From Thiodiazotropha sp040506775 (GTDB lineage Bacteria > Pseudomonadota > Gammaproteobacteria > Chromatiales > Chromatiaceae), in assembly GCA_040506775.1 (NCBI GenBank), contig JBEVWC010000013.1, forward strand, positions 207,850 to 271,849: a stretch of DNA of 64,000 nucleotides. The letters run 5' to 3'. Both the position numbers and the translations under genes were made by a program. Under the pieces are notes generated by a model that searched no databases, was not told the origin of the DNA, and saw only the letters and a list, made by a program, of their open reading frames with translations. Below, piece by piece: positions 32,377 through 42,066 of this stretch. The first letter of the stretch is position 1. Each line of letters opens with the position of its first letter.

Positions 32377-35300
32377 AGCACTCCGCAGTATTGACCAGCC
32401 TGATTTTCCTCCTTTTCGAGAGTATTTTCGGGTTTGCCATCTATTACAGCTTTTCCACTGAACTCAACTACCATCTGAAATTCCGTGAAACACAGTTGGC
32501 AACGGCTGTTGATAGCATCACGACCAGTTATAGCCGTCTGGTGGAAGCAATCTACGAGAAGGAAATCAATACACCTGATGTCATACAGCTCATTGCGAAT
32601 GCCGATAACGCGAACGACGCCTCTCGAAGCTTACTCAGGGGAAGACTTTACCGAAGCATGTATCCTACCTATAAATTGCTGAAGGCGCGTAAAATCAGGG
32701 TATTACAATTCCTCCTCGATGATGGCCAATCATTTCTCAGAATGCATCGACCGGATCTCTATGCAGACAATATCGCTGATGACCGCCCGATCCTTCAGCG
32801 TGTTCTGAATTCGGGAGAGACCTCTCAAGGATTTGAACACGGACGGGTGTATCCGGGATTTCGCACCGCATTTCCGTTGATTAAAGATGGCAAGACAGTA
32901 GGCGTCGCTGATTTCAGTGTCGCCTTCGATGCCTATTACGACATCCTCGCTGACAACAGTTCGAACTCCAACTCATTTTCCCAACTGCTATTAAGAAAAG
33001 ACCTTGTTGAGGCAATCAGTCATCCCAGTGTCAAATCGCTTTTTCGCCCCACACCTGTTCATTCCGATTTCATCATGGAGGACGAAAATTCCCCATTGAG
33101 GGATGTCATTAACAGCGCAAAACCACCGCGTTACCTTACCCGCCTGGACAAGGCACTCGGATCTGACCGGAATGTGGATGCCGCCATGAGGGAGGGACGC
33201 ACGTTGAGCCTTTTCAAGTGCATGGCGGACTTTGAGTGCTATCAGGTCGTCCTTCTCGCAGTAAAAGACAGTTCAAAACGGACAAGCGCCTATATCGTCG
33301 GCAGCTTCTCCGGTGATGAATATCCCGTGATACTGCGTAACCACGTACTCGCATTCAGCCTGGGTAGTTTGCTGTTTTTTCTCGCATTTCGTTATTACCG
33401 GAACTGGCTAAGGTCTCAACAGCAACTGCAGACGATCAGCGCCAACATGGCGGAAGGCATGTATGTCATGAATAAACAGGGAGAGATCGTATTTGCCAAC
33501 AAGGCCGCCGAGGACATCCTTGGGTTCACACGAAGGGAGATGCTGGGCAAAAACGCACACAGCCTGTTTCACCATCATTCCAGTGAAGAGCGCGTTACAG
33601 AGCGAAACTGCCAGATTCGCAGTATACCGCTGACAGGGGAGATATTCCGAAGCAGTGAAGAGACGTTTACAGATCGTGATGGCAACCTGATTCGGGCTGA
33701 TATAACAAGTTCTCCACTTCGCAGTAACTCGAATATTACCGGTGCAGTCGTACTGTTTCGCGACATCACACAGGATTATGAAAATCGAATACGACAGAAA
33801 CAGACCGACACTGCCTTTCAGAACATGTCAGAAGCAGTTGTGGTGACAGATGCGGATGTCCGCATCGTGGCTGTCAACCAGGCCTTTACTGAAATTACGG
33901 GGTACAGCGAAGCGTTTGTCATAGGTAAGAACCCAAGCATCCTCGCATCAGGTATGCATGATCGCGCATTCTATCAGAGCCTGTGGCACAGCATCGAAGA
34001 GACTGGGGCCTGGGAGGGTGAAGTGTTTAATCGCCGAAAAAACGGCGAAGTCTATCCCGAGTGGATTAATATCAGCGTTGTACGTGACCATCAAAATCAG
34101 GTGCTCAGCTATGTAGCCGTATTCAGCGACATCACTGAGAAGCAGAAAAAAGAACAGCGCCTCCAGGAGCTTGCCTATACCGATCAATTGACGAACTTAC
34201 CCAATCGCACTTCATTCATGCGCTTGCTTGAACAGTCAATCCGACATTCCAACCGTGTTCACACACGCCTGGCACTACTCTACCTCGACCTTGATCACTT
34301 CAAACAGATCAATGACACCCTGGGACACCTCATGGGTGACAAGTTACTGTCAGAAGCCGCAAAAAGACTCAAAGACATTGTGCGCGAGGATGATGTTCTT
34401 GCAAGACTTGGAGGGGACGAATTTATCTTCATGATCGAAACATTTGATAGTGATGATGATCCTGCCCGGGTTGCCAAGAAACTCCTGGAATCCCTGGGTA
34501 AACCTTTTCACATTGAAGATCGATCACTGTACGTTTCCGCAAGTATAGGCATCAGTCTATACCCTGATGATGGTGATGATTCAATCTCTCTTCTGAAGAA
34601 TGCGGACGCCGCCATGTACCGCGCAAAGCACCTGGGCCGGGGGAATTACAGCTATTTCACTGAGGATATGGCACGCGAAGCCGAGGTACGCTTTCATATC
34701 GAATCAGATCTGAGAAATGCCTTGCGCGAGGACAAGCATTTGCGCATGGCCTACCAGCCGAAATTCTCCCTCAAAGCGCAGAAACTCATTGGTTGTGAAG
34801 CCTTGATTCGATGGGAACATTTCACAAAAGGTCTGATATGCCCTGCAGACTTTCTGCCAATCGCACAGGATTCAGGCTTGATGCCAGCTGTTACGGAGTT
34901 TGTTATCCGACAGGTTTCAAGACAGATACATAGCTGGAACCAAAGTGGCATTGACCCTGGCAAAGTCTCAATTAATCTTGACAGTCAGTCTTTAAAGCGC
35001 AGTGATTTCACCACTCAACTGTTGCGTATCGTTCAACAGGAAGAGGTAAATCCGGAGCAAATTGAAATTGAAATTACTGAAACCGTGATCCTGGAACATT
35101 CAGATTACATTGACACCTACACCGAACTGGTTGCATCAGGATTTTCGATTTCCATCGATGACTTTGGAACAGGTGAATCTTCGCTTTTCAGACTCAAACA
35201 GATTCCTGCAAACACTCTCAAAGTTGATCGCACATTTATCATGGATATTGCGCATAACAACAGCGATCAGGCAATATTACGCTCGATAATCGGTATGGCC

Positions 35301-35471
35301 AAAACTCTGGGTAAGAGTGTTCTTTGCGAAGGCGTTGAAGATTCGGAACAACTGAGTGTTCTCAAGGAGATCGGCTGTGATGAAGTACAGGGTTATTACC
35401 TCGCTAAACCGATGTATGCGGACAGTCTGCAACAATTCTATGCTTCATTCAAAACAGAAGCGTTCATATGA
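32373..35471 (+). CDS. membrane sensor Cache-PAS-PAS-GGDEF-EAL protein
   Basis: Bifunctional c-di-GMP enzyme of 1032 residues. TM1 is about 7-27 and TM2 about 320-338. Between them is a periplasmic sensor of the dCache_3 kind (LRMHRPDLYAD and GFRTAFPLIKDGKTVGVADF). Two PAS domains follow (about 345-470 and 475-595). The cyclase domain has REDD as I-site and LARLGGDEF. The EAL domain has GCEALIRWEH, FEITET replaced by IEITET, and DDFGTGESS, all key residues kept, so both halves may be active. The start is a GTG overlapping the PhnD-like stop by 4 bases. Ligand-bound PhnD-like protein probably signals through the sensor; this is inference. Confidence 0.9.
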   Translation: MKHSAVLTSLIFLLFESIFGFAIYYSFSTELNYHLKFRETQLATAVDSITTSYSRLVEAIYEKEINTPDVIQLIANADNANDASRSLLRGRLYRSMYPTYKLLKARKIRVLQFLLDDGQSFLRMHRPDLYADNIADDRPILQRVLNSGETSQGFEHGRVYPGFRTAFPLIKDGKTVGVADFSVAFDAYYDILADNSSNSNSFSQLLLRKDLVEAISHPSVKSLFRPTPVHSDFIMEDENSPLRDVINSAKPPRYLTRLDKALGSDRNVDAAMREGRTLSLFKCMADFECYQVVLLAVKDSSKRTSAYIVGSFSGDEYPVILRNHVLAFSLGSLLFFLAFRYYRNWLRSQQQLQTISANMAEGMYVMNKQGEIVFANKAAEDILGFTRREMLGKNAHSLFHHHSSEERVTERNCQIRSIPLTGEIFRSSEETFTDRDGNLIRADITSSPLRSNSNITGAVVLFRDITQDYENRIRQKQTDTAFQNMSEAVVVTDADVRIVAVNQAFTEITGYSEAFVIGKNPSILASGMHDRAFYQSLWHSIEETGAWEGEVFNRRKNGEVYPEWINISVVRDHQNQVLSYVAVFSDITEKQKKEQRLQELAYTDQLTNLPNRTSFMRLLEQSIRHSNRVHTRLALLYLDLDHFKQINDTLGHLMGDKLLSEAAKRLKDIVREDDVLARLGGDEFIFMIETFDSDDDPARVAKKLLESLGKPFHIEDRSLYVSASIGISLYPDDGDDSISLLKNADAAMYRAKHLGRGNYSYFTEDMAREAEVRFHIESDLRNALREDKHLRMAYQPKFSLKAQKLIGCEALIRWEHFTKGLICPADFLPIAQDSGLMPAVTEFVIRQVSRQIHSWNQSGIDPGKVSINLDSQSLKRSDFTTQLLRIVQQEEVNPEQIEIEITETVILEHSDYIDTYTELVASGFSISIDDFGTGESSLFRLKQIPANTLKVDRTFIMDIAHNNSDQAILRSIIGMAKTLGKSVLCEGVEDSEQLSVLKEIGCDEVQGYYLAKPMYADSLQQFYASFKTEAFI

Positions 35472-35605
35472 TCATTCATTATCAACTGAAACTTGGGTTG
35501 AACTTAGATAGTTCATTAAAATTGATTACGAGCCTTCTTCTGGCTTCACTGCGCATATCGTTCATTATTCGGTGTAAATGATCATCAACATTGCATCTGA
35601 TGCCC

Positions 35606-36001
35606 TCAGATTTTTTCATACTGTTCTTCGAATACTTTCTTTTCAACCGCATACTGATCATCCGGATCATCAGTATTGAATACAATATAATCACCCGACT
35701 TGTAGTGCGTTTCCCCCTCCTTGGTTCGTATCACGCCATCACGGTCGGCGACCTCCGCCCAAATCTCGGCATGCTTGCGATAGACACCAGGAGTCACCTC
35801 CCGATAGGTCGTTGTGAAGGTCTGCGCATCCACCGTGTAAGTGTCACCCTGGTTGTCGACCAACCAGTCGCCTGGCTTACAGGTTTGCAAACTACCCCAT
35901 TTCCGATATGTGAAACCCTCTGTTTCGAGATTCACTCTCACAGCAATAACGGTGGCATCTGCCCTTTTCTTATATCGTGATTTTTGATTCACATGCTTCA
36001 C
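35606..36001 (-). CDS. small protein with two GDW/GDY repeats
   Basis: 131 residues, no signal or membrane segment. It shows two similar blocks: KPGDWLVDNQGDTYTVDAQ followed by TFTTTY (about residues 42-67), and YKSGDYIVFN...DQYAVEKKVFEEQY (about 100-128), each being GD-aromatic-V, then Y-V, then a helix with F and Y. I do not recognise a characterised family, though I recall similar small modules beside signalling and conflict genes. The start is a GTG at 36001 with a poor ribosome site, so it may be read from a longer transcript. It is downstream of, and in line with, the CHAT gene. Confidence 0.6.
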   Translation of the reverse strand: MKHVNQKSRYKKRADATVIAVRVNLETEGFTYRKWGSLQTCKPGDWLVDNQGDTYTVDAQTFTTTYREVTPGVYRKHAEIWAEVADRDGVIRTKEGETHYKSGDYIVFNTDDPDDQYAVEKKVFEEQYEKI

Positions 36002-36012
36002 TCATAATTGAT

Positions 36013-36204
36013 TTAAACCACACTGGCTGGCTGTAGAGGATAAATCTGATCGCCTCCCACCGATTCTCCTGCTCCTGACAGACGCATCGAGTCAATCAAT
36101 CCGGCGATAACAACCCCCTCAGCGGTTTTGTAACATTCAAAGCCAATCCGGTCAAAATCTTGCGCTTGCTCTCTGAGCAGAACATGCGCGCCACGGAACT
36201 GCAC
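36013..36204 (-). CDS. possible small ORF between the CHAT gene and the GDW-repeat gene
   Basis: GTG-started frame of 63 residues with AGGAA just upstream, in line with the CHAT operon. The sequence (FECYKTAEGVVIAGLIDSM) shows no recognised motif. It may be a genuine short gene or simply the transcript between two genes. I include it with low confidence because its position and ribosome site are consistent. Confidence 0.3.
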   Translation of the reverse strand: MQFRGAHVLLREQAQDFDRIGFECYKTAEGVVIAGLIDSMRLSGAGESVGGDQIYPLQPASVV

Positions 36205-36254
36205 CTATTCCTGTTTCTCCGGAATCCGACTGATCTTTACGAGGGATATTCGCG

Positions 36255-39200
36255 CTAAAGTGCCTCCCTGATCTTTATCAGATCCTCTTGCAAGGGTGAA
36301 CCGCCCTCAATCAGATCAATCAGGAAATCGATATTCTCAATGATCGAAGCCCGCTCCCTGGGACTCGCCCCCCTCTGCACCGCCTTTTGGTATATGTCGG
36401 TTATTCCATCAACCAGCACCTGACAAGCCGAACCGTCCCGCCTGTCGTCGTGACTGCTGATGAGCAACAGCACCAGATCAATATCCGCAAGGCTGGCACT
36501 GTCCCAGAAATTGGGTTTGCGATCATTCCTGATCTTCAGTGCCTGCCTGAGACGAGTGGCATCCTCAACGAGTCCATGCTCATCCAGCAGTTTTTCAGCC
36601 AGGCCCTGACGACGCAACAACATCAGAGCGCTCGCCCAGTTGGTATAGGCGTAGGTACTCTTTCGGCCACTGAGTTCATAACCCTCATGATAGTAGTTGG
36701 CCATCTTCTGCAGGGACTCCTTACGCAGTGCTTTATTATTCTGTACCTGCGCCAGGCGTTTGCAGGCTGAACCGAGCAGATTCAAGCGCTCTATGGTTGG
36801 CGCCCGTTGACACAGTGTGTCGATCTCAACAATCGCGGCTTCGATGATCGGGATGATCTCCTTACGCTTCGACGCCTGTTCTCTGCCATTGGCACCTCTC
36901 ACCTGCATCCACGCTTCCACAGCCTGACGCACCCGGTAATTGGCACACTGCTCCACTGCGCGCACAGGGCAATCTCCTGACTCCCCTCGTAGAGCCTTTT
37001 CCAACCACTCGATGGCCTCGTCCCAACGCCTGGCTTCGCCCCAGGTCAGTCCGATCGCAGCCGCGACATCAGCCCGCTTCGTCCAGGACCCGCTCTTTTC
37101 AGCAGGAATACGCTTGAGAATTCCTACAAGCGTTTCCTCAAGTTTCTGCTCCTTATATTCACCCCCCACCTTCAATCCACTCGTCAGGTTTTCGAGTTCG
37201 ATGATCAGTTCGCTGGGCGAGCTGAATGGCTTGGGTTTCCTGTTGTGGCTGCGGCTGTCACGATGCAGACGGAAGCTGTGATCTCCATAACACTGGTAGG
37301 CGCCCCAGGTATTTGTATCTGGATATCTCAACAGGGTCTCCTCACGGGACCTCCTGACGGCTTCGCCAAACTCTTCTCCTTGAAGCATGTGTTGGTAGAA
37401 TGTCTCGGCAAAGGTTCGTGCCGCATCATCATGAACCGCCCACCCTGCCGCCACCACAGCCCGAACCCCCATACGGATAAATGCCACGCCAAGATTCGCC
37501 GCCAGTCCGCCGCGGTCGAACTCACGCTCACTGCCCGTCTTGCCCAGATGACAACAGTTGATGAAAACCAGTTCAGGCACCCAACGCATCTGCTCCACAT
37601 CACCCGGGGTAAGCAGCATGTCACGCCCAATGACCATTCCCGAGATCGCGGAGTCGTAGTGTGATGGTTGTGTCGATTGGTAGAGATCATGAACAAACGA
37701 TGAGTCGTCTGTGTTCCGCGGGAACTGATGGACACCATGTCCGGACAGATGCAGGATTCGCCAGGCATCACTGTGCAAGGCTTCAAGTATGCTGTCCGCA
37801 GGCTGATCGATAGAGTCCTTGACCTCATATCCGCCCAACGAGAGCTTCTGTGCGACACTCAGTGCCTCCTGCCGCGCCCCGGGAAGCTCGCTGAACAGTT
37901 CCCATCCGTTCAGATCGGGGTGACCTATGACCAGTGCGGTTGCGCCACTGCCGTGCCGTGGCCGTTCACGAAAGACCTGGGTTTTCAACTGCCGGATCAT
38001 CCCCGCCCGCACCGAAGGCGGCCGCCGGTCCCTGCCCCATCGATCCTCCAGCAGTTCCCAGGGGAAACGAGCGGACAATTCGTCCACCAGCAACACCAGG
38101 TCGGTCTGTCTTGGCGCCTGCTCACGGATGCGCACCGGCAGCAGAATCTCGTAGAGTGTCATGGCGACATCCTGGTTGGATCGTGCGGATGACGATGCCT
38201 TGCGGACAAAATTTTCCGCCAGTTTCAATTGCCCCCGGGACAATGTCTCTTCGGCGCGAGCCCGGTCGGTGGTGAAATTGAAACACAGGGTGTCCGGCTG
38301 ATGCTCGTCTTCGATGATCTCCAGACGGTGCCACCAACCCGGTGACTCGTCAAAGTAGGCGCGTTTACGTCCTGCCTGTCCGCGATTCAGCGTCTGATCG
38401 GTCCAGCGAACCGCCTGGGCCAACTCACCATCTGTAAGAATCGTGCGCATGGCATCCACCGCCATCAGGGCCATGTCCTCATACAGTTCAATGAACTCCA
38501 ACTGATCGATGGTGACCCGATTATCCAGATGGGCATGCATCAATTTCTGATTCGCATCCCTGGCCCCCCGCAGGATGGCTTCCATCGAATCGCTGGTTGT
38601 CATGCCACCTGCGCTGGTCCCGATCAGCAGACAGGTTACCGAGGCATTGCGGGGTGCTCCGGGTTCACCGAAACGGCTGTCCGGCCACTGGGAGAGTTGC
38701 AGCGCGTACTCCAGCAGTGTATTGGTCACTCCAGCCTGCAGTAGACCCGGCGTCAACTCACCCACCTGTCCCAGTCCGACCACCAGCGCACCGGCAGGCT
38801 TGGCCTGTGCATCGTGGTTGAAAAACACCCTGTGGGTATTCAGCCGCCCCGGGTAGAGCCCCATATCGAGACTGCTCTTGAGCGCTCCGTCGAGGGCACT
38901 GTCCAGCACCGCCTCGGCACTGAGTATTGAGTCATCCATATAGTGACCGACCATCACCGGATAGCAGGCATAGCTGAGATCGCCATGGCTGATGGTGACC
39001 TCGACAACCGGTGCCGCAGGCTGGACATCGGTTTCGTCGATTCGCACACCACCACCAAAGCCGAAACCCGGCAAATCACCGGGTCCGGGAATGCTGTCGG
39101 CCGGAGGTAACGCGGGGAGTACGAATATCCGCTCTGCCCCCATTGCCTCCCGGCTGGTTCTCGGTGGTGATTCGGGTAAACGCCTGGTGGTACCGGTCAT

Positions 39201-41771
39201 GAGTAACTCCAGATACCCGGAGAAGGCCTTTTGTCGGGCACAAAGCTCATCATGTGCCGTATCTTCCACATACCAGGTCCCGATGTCGGGCAATCTCCCG
39301 GATGCCCATGAGACCGTACCATCACCATCAGGGGTTGCCAGGAATTCCAGGCGTTTGCGCCCAACCAACCAGGGTTCCTCATATTCCGCGAACCTGTAAC
39401 CGATCACCGTGGCCGGCTGGCATCCCGCGACATAGCACATGTGCCCGGGATCCAGTGGCGATTGTCGCAGACGATCCCAGGTCTCGCTCACTGCGCGCAG
39501 ATCAGCCGCCCGGGCGGTCTTCCAACGTGCGTTGAGGGTCTTGGTGATGGTTCGCCATTGCTGAGTGTCGCTGAAATCCACATCCTGGGGCCCGAATGGC
39601 AGCAGTTCCAGCAGGCCGGGGAACTCCCTGACCAGATTGACTATGGCGACTGTACTCTGCGTGATATCCAGCAACGAAAGCTTGGCCTGAGTGGGATTGT
39701 TGCCGGTCAACCAGCGCACCGCTTCGTAGGAGCCCAGGTTGGGCGTGCCCAACATCAGCAGCCGGCTGTTGGGCAGGCGGGTGATGCGCCGCCACAGCGC
39801 ATTACCGCGTTTTGTATCGGCAATCAGCGCCCGCACCACCAATCCCCCCATGGAATGGGCGACCAGGTGAACCGGCTGACCTTCCTTCTCCGCCCTCGGC
39901 AGCAGCATCTCGAGCCTGTCAGCAAGGCGTTCCGCGGCATCGCGTACAGAACGCCGCCAGTCATAGGCAAAGACCTCCACACGGTGTGTGCGGGCGAGGA
40001 ATTCCAGCAAAGGGCCGTAAAAGTCATCCAGTATCCTGTTTGTGGTGGATACCGGTTCGCGGCCGTTGATATCGAGCTTCTTCAGCCCACCCAGGAACAG
40101 CTTTAAGTAATCGAGCCAGATCCGTTCATCGTTGACCGCCAGTTCACTGCCCATTGTCCCCGGAAGCACTACAGCCAATGGCTGAGGCCGGGTGCTGGCC
40201 TGACTGCGCAGCACCGCATCACGCCATCTTGGAGACTCCTTCTGAGCCTCTTCAATAGGTCGAAAACCGCCATCATCTGCATCTCCCCGGCTGAGCCCCG
40301 AGACCAGCCACTGGATGCTCTCCCGATTACCGAAATAGCTGAAGTGATCCACTTCCGGGCCCTGCGCCTTACGATAGCGCGCCCCGCTGCCGATTCGCTT
40401 AAGGCCGCCCGACATGGATCCTGTATTCACCACCAGGTCATTGTCAGCACTGTAGAACCAGTTGCTGACCAGGCGTTTCAGACTCAGGCGCTCAAACAAC
40501 GAACCACCATCCATATCCCCGGAAATAACCGACAGATCAGCCCGCGTCTCGAGCTGTGGATAGTGCAGCAGGCGGGTCAGTGCCGATCCCGGCATCATGG
40601 CTTCGAGTCCAGGCAGGGTTCGCGGATCCGTACGCTGCTTGATCACGGACAGAAGAAAATCCGCCCCATCGCCGAGCAACCCGCCACCGGTGGCCTTGTC
40701 GAGCAGAAAACTGATCATCGAAAGCCAACGGTCGAGCCGACCGGATGCCAGGGTCGTTCCACGCGCGGGGCAGGCCACGCGCACGAAACGCTTGACCTTA
40801 AATCGGCCATTCAGCTGGCTTACCAAATCAACCAGATGTTTCCGGTCGTTTTCGTAGGCCGCCTTGCGCAGTTCCATTGCCTTGTCATCCAGCGGCGAGA
40901 GACCCAGTTGTTCCCAGATGGTGTTGTCTCCATCGAAAAGTCGCGTGATGCCTTCATTGTCGAGGAGTTTTTCCAGCTGATCGCAGCCGCTTAGACATAA
41001 CAGCTCACCTACCAGCCCTCCCCTTGAGTGACTGACCAGGTGAATCTCGCCACCCTTGGGCAGACGCTTTGCCAGTTCCAGGGCATTGATAACCGGGCTT
41101 TGGGTCAAGCTAAGATGTTCCAAGGCAAATACCCGATCATCATAGATCTGGGTAAAACGCTGACGCGCCTCCAGCCCTGCCCGGTTCTTGGGGTCCCAAA
41201 GTTTGCCGAAGCTTCCTTCGCAACTCGATGCGGTACCATGAATAAATACCAGAATTGGCCCTTTGTTTACCGGTATTCTGGTGTTCTTTGCCACCGGCTG
41301 GAGACTGAACTCATCTTTGAGTGAACAACGGTAGAAACCTGGTTTATTGCCCTTCAGAAGTTTGTGCTCGGCAAGACTACCGAGTCCCTCTGCAATCTTC
41401 TTGTCGAGTGAGATACCGAAAAAGTCGAGCACCTTGATCGCAATACCCAGGAAACCGCGTTCACCATCCGAATCCTGGCGAGCCAGTCGCGGCATCAGAC
41501 TCTCCACCTCCCACACATCGACACCGTCCCGGGAGACACTGTGTTCACCGTATTCGCGCACAAGATCGTCTGCGCGTATCCAGTGTACAAAGCCATTCTG
41601 CAGTTCCACTCTGACAACCTCGTCAGCACTCACATCTAGTTCGTCGGTTACCCCATCTCGGGCCCGGCCAGGTATCAGGCGTTTATGTGACTCAATGGTG
41701 ACCTGGGATGTCATCGGCACATTTTCGACAGTGCCTCTTGTACCCCGAATCCGGTAGGTTCTTGATTTCAT
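36255..41771 (-). CDS. five-part lipase-lipase-macro-CHAT-TPR protein
   Basis: 1838 residues. A beta-rich N-terminus (1-100) is followed by: (1) alpha/beta hydrolase, about 170-485, with FIHGT and nucleophile S249 in SHSRGG; (2) a second, LCAT/lipase-like hydrolase, about 530-860, with PGTMGS, AYDWRRS and S640 in AHSMGG; (3) a macro-like region, about 920-1110, with ALDGALKSSLD and GALVVGLGQVGELT, resembling the N-domain of leucyl aminopeptidases; (4) a CHAT caspase-like protease, about 1225-1505, with the catalytic pair H1345 (SGHG) and C1407 (NCCHLG), and PWELL; (5) a helical TPR/TRAFs-binding-like tail, about 1530-1838. No signal peptide, so cytoplasmic. GGAAGGA lies upstream. The likely job is an effector or processing enzyme of an immune-type system; this is inference. 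Confidence 0.9.
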   Translation of the reverse strand: MKSRTYRIRGTRGTVENVPMTSQVTIESHKRLIPGRARDGVTDELDVSADEVVRVELQNGFVHWIRADDLVREYGEHSVSRDGVDVWEVESLMPRLARQDSDGERGFLGIAIKVLDFFGISLDKKIAEGLGSLAEHKLLKGNKPGFYRCSLKDEFSLQPVAKNTRIPVNKGPILVFIHGTASSCEGSFGKLWDPKNRAGLEARQRFTQIYDDRVFALEHLSLTQSPVINALELAKRLPKGGEIHLVSHSRGGLVGELLCLSGCDQLEKLLDNEGITRLFDGDNTIWEQLGLSPLDDKAMELRKAAYENDRKHLVDLVSQLNGRFKVKRFVRVACPARGTTLASGRLDRWLSMISFLLDKATGGGLLGDGADFLLSVIKQRTDPRTLPGLEAMMPGSALTRLLHYPQLETRADLSVISGDMDGGSLFERLSLKRLVSNWFYSADNDLVVNTGSMSGGLKRIGSGARYRKAQGPEVDHFSYFGNRESIQWLVSGLSRGDADDGGFRPIEEAQKESPRWRDAVLRSQASTRPQPLAVVLPGTMGSELAVNDERIWLDYLKLFLGGLKKLDINGREPVSTTNRILDDFYGPLLEFLARTHRVEVFAYDWRRSVRDAAERLADRLEMLLPRAEKEGQPVHLVAHSMGGLVVRALIADTKRGNALWRRITRLPNSRLLMLGTPNLGSYEAVRWLTGNNPTQAKLSLLDITQSTVAIVNLVREFPGLLELLPFGPQDVDFSDTQQWRTITKTLNARWKTARAADLRAVSETWDRLRQSPLDPGHMCYVAGCQPATVIGYRFAEYEEPWLVGRKRLEFLATPDGDGTVSWASGRLPDIGTWYVEDTAHDELCARQKAFSGYLELLMTGTTRRLPESPPRTSREAMGAERIFVLPALPPADSIPGPGDLPGFGFGGGVRIDETDVQPAAPVVEVTISHGDLSYACYPVMVGHYMDDSILSAEAVLDSALDGALKSSLDMGLYPGRLNTHRVFFNHDAQAKPAGALVVGLGQVGELTPGLLQAGVTNTLLEYALQLSQWPDSRFGEPGAPRNASVTCLLIGTSAGGMTTSDSMEAILRGARDANQKLMHAHLDNRVTIDQLEFIELYEDMALMAVDAMRTILTDGELAQAVRWTDQTLNRGQAGRKRAYFDESPGWWHRLEIIEDEHQPDTLCFNFTTDRARAEETLSRGQLKLAENFVRKASSSARSNQDVAMTLYEILLPVRIREQAPRQTDLVLLVDELSARFPWELLEDRWGRDRRPPSVRAGMIRQLKTQVFRERPRHGSGATALVIGHPDLNGWELFSELPGARQEALSVAQKLSLGGYEVKDSIDQPADSILEALHSDAWRILHLSGHGVHQFPRNTDDSSFVHDLYQSTQPSHYDSAISGMVIGRDMLLTPGDVEQMRWVPELVFINCCHLGKTGSEREFDRGGLAANLGVAFIRMGVRAVVAAGWAVHDDAARTFAETFYQHMLQGEEFGEAVRRSREETLLRYPDTNTWGAYQCYGDHSFRLHRDSRSHNRKPKPFSSPSELIIELENLTSGLKVGGEYKEQKLEETLVGILKRIPAEKSGSWTKRADVAAAIGLTWGEARRWDEAIEWLEKALRGESGDCPVRAVEQCANYRVRQAVEAWMQVRGANGREQASKRKEIIPIIEAAIVEIDTLCQRAPTIERLNLLGSACKRLAQVQNNKALRKESLQKMANYYHEGYELSGRKSTYAYTNWASALMLLRRQGLAEKLLDEHGLVEDATRLRQALKIRNDRKPNFWDSASLADIDLVLLLISSHDDRRDGSACQVLVDGITDIYQKAVQRGASPRERASIIENIDFLIDLIEGGSPLQEDLIKIREAL

Positions 41772-42066
41772 GTCTGGATCCTTCCGCGTTATTTGGATGA
41801 TCAGGTTTTAGTGTGTTCAACAGCGGGAGGCAGATCCCACCAAGCCAGGCACGGCACAGACAGCAGGTTCCTTTCAACCGAGCATGGAACAGCAAAGGAG
41901 GGCTCGGCCAGGAATGCCATTCCAGTATAGATGATCCGGCGCGAGATGTGGCTGATGTTCAAATTGCCTGTCAGAATGTCACCAACAAAGAACCTGGATA
42001 CCGCATTTAGCAGGACAGTGTGACCGGACCAGCGTCGAAATCCACTACAACAGATCTGCGCAGCAT

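Noticed and set aside
35482..35694. 70-codon minus-strand frame after the GGDEF-EAL gene
   Set aside because: It overlaps the end of the GDW-repeat gene in another frame and has no supporting signal.
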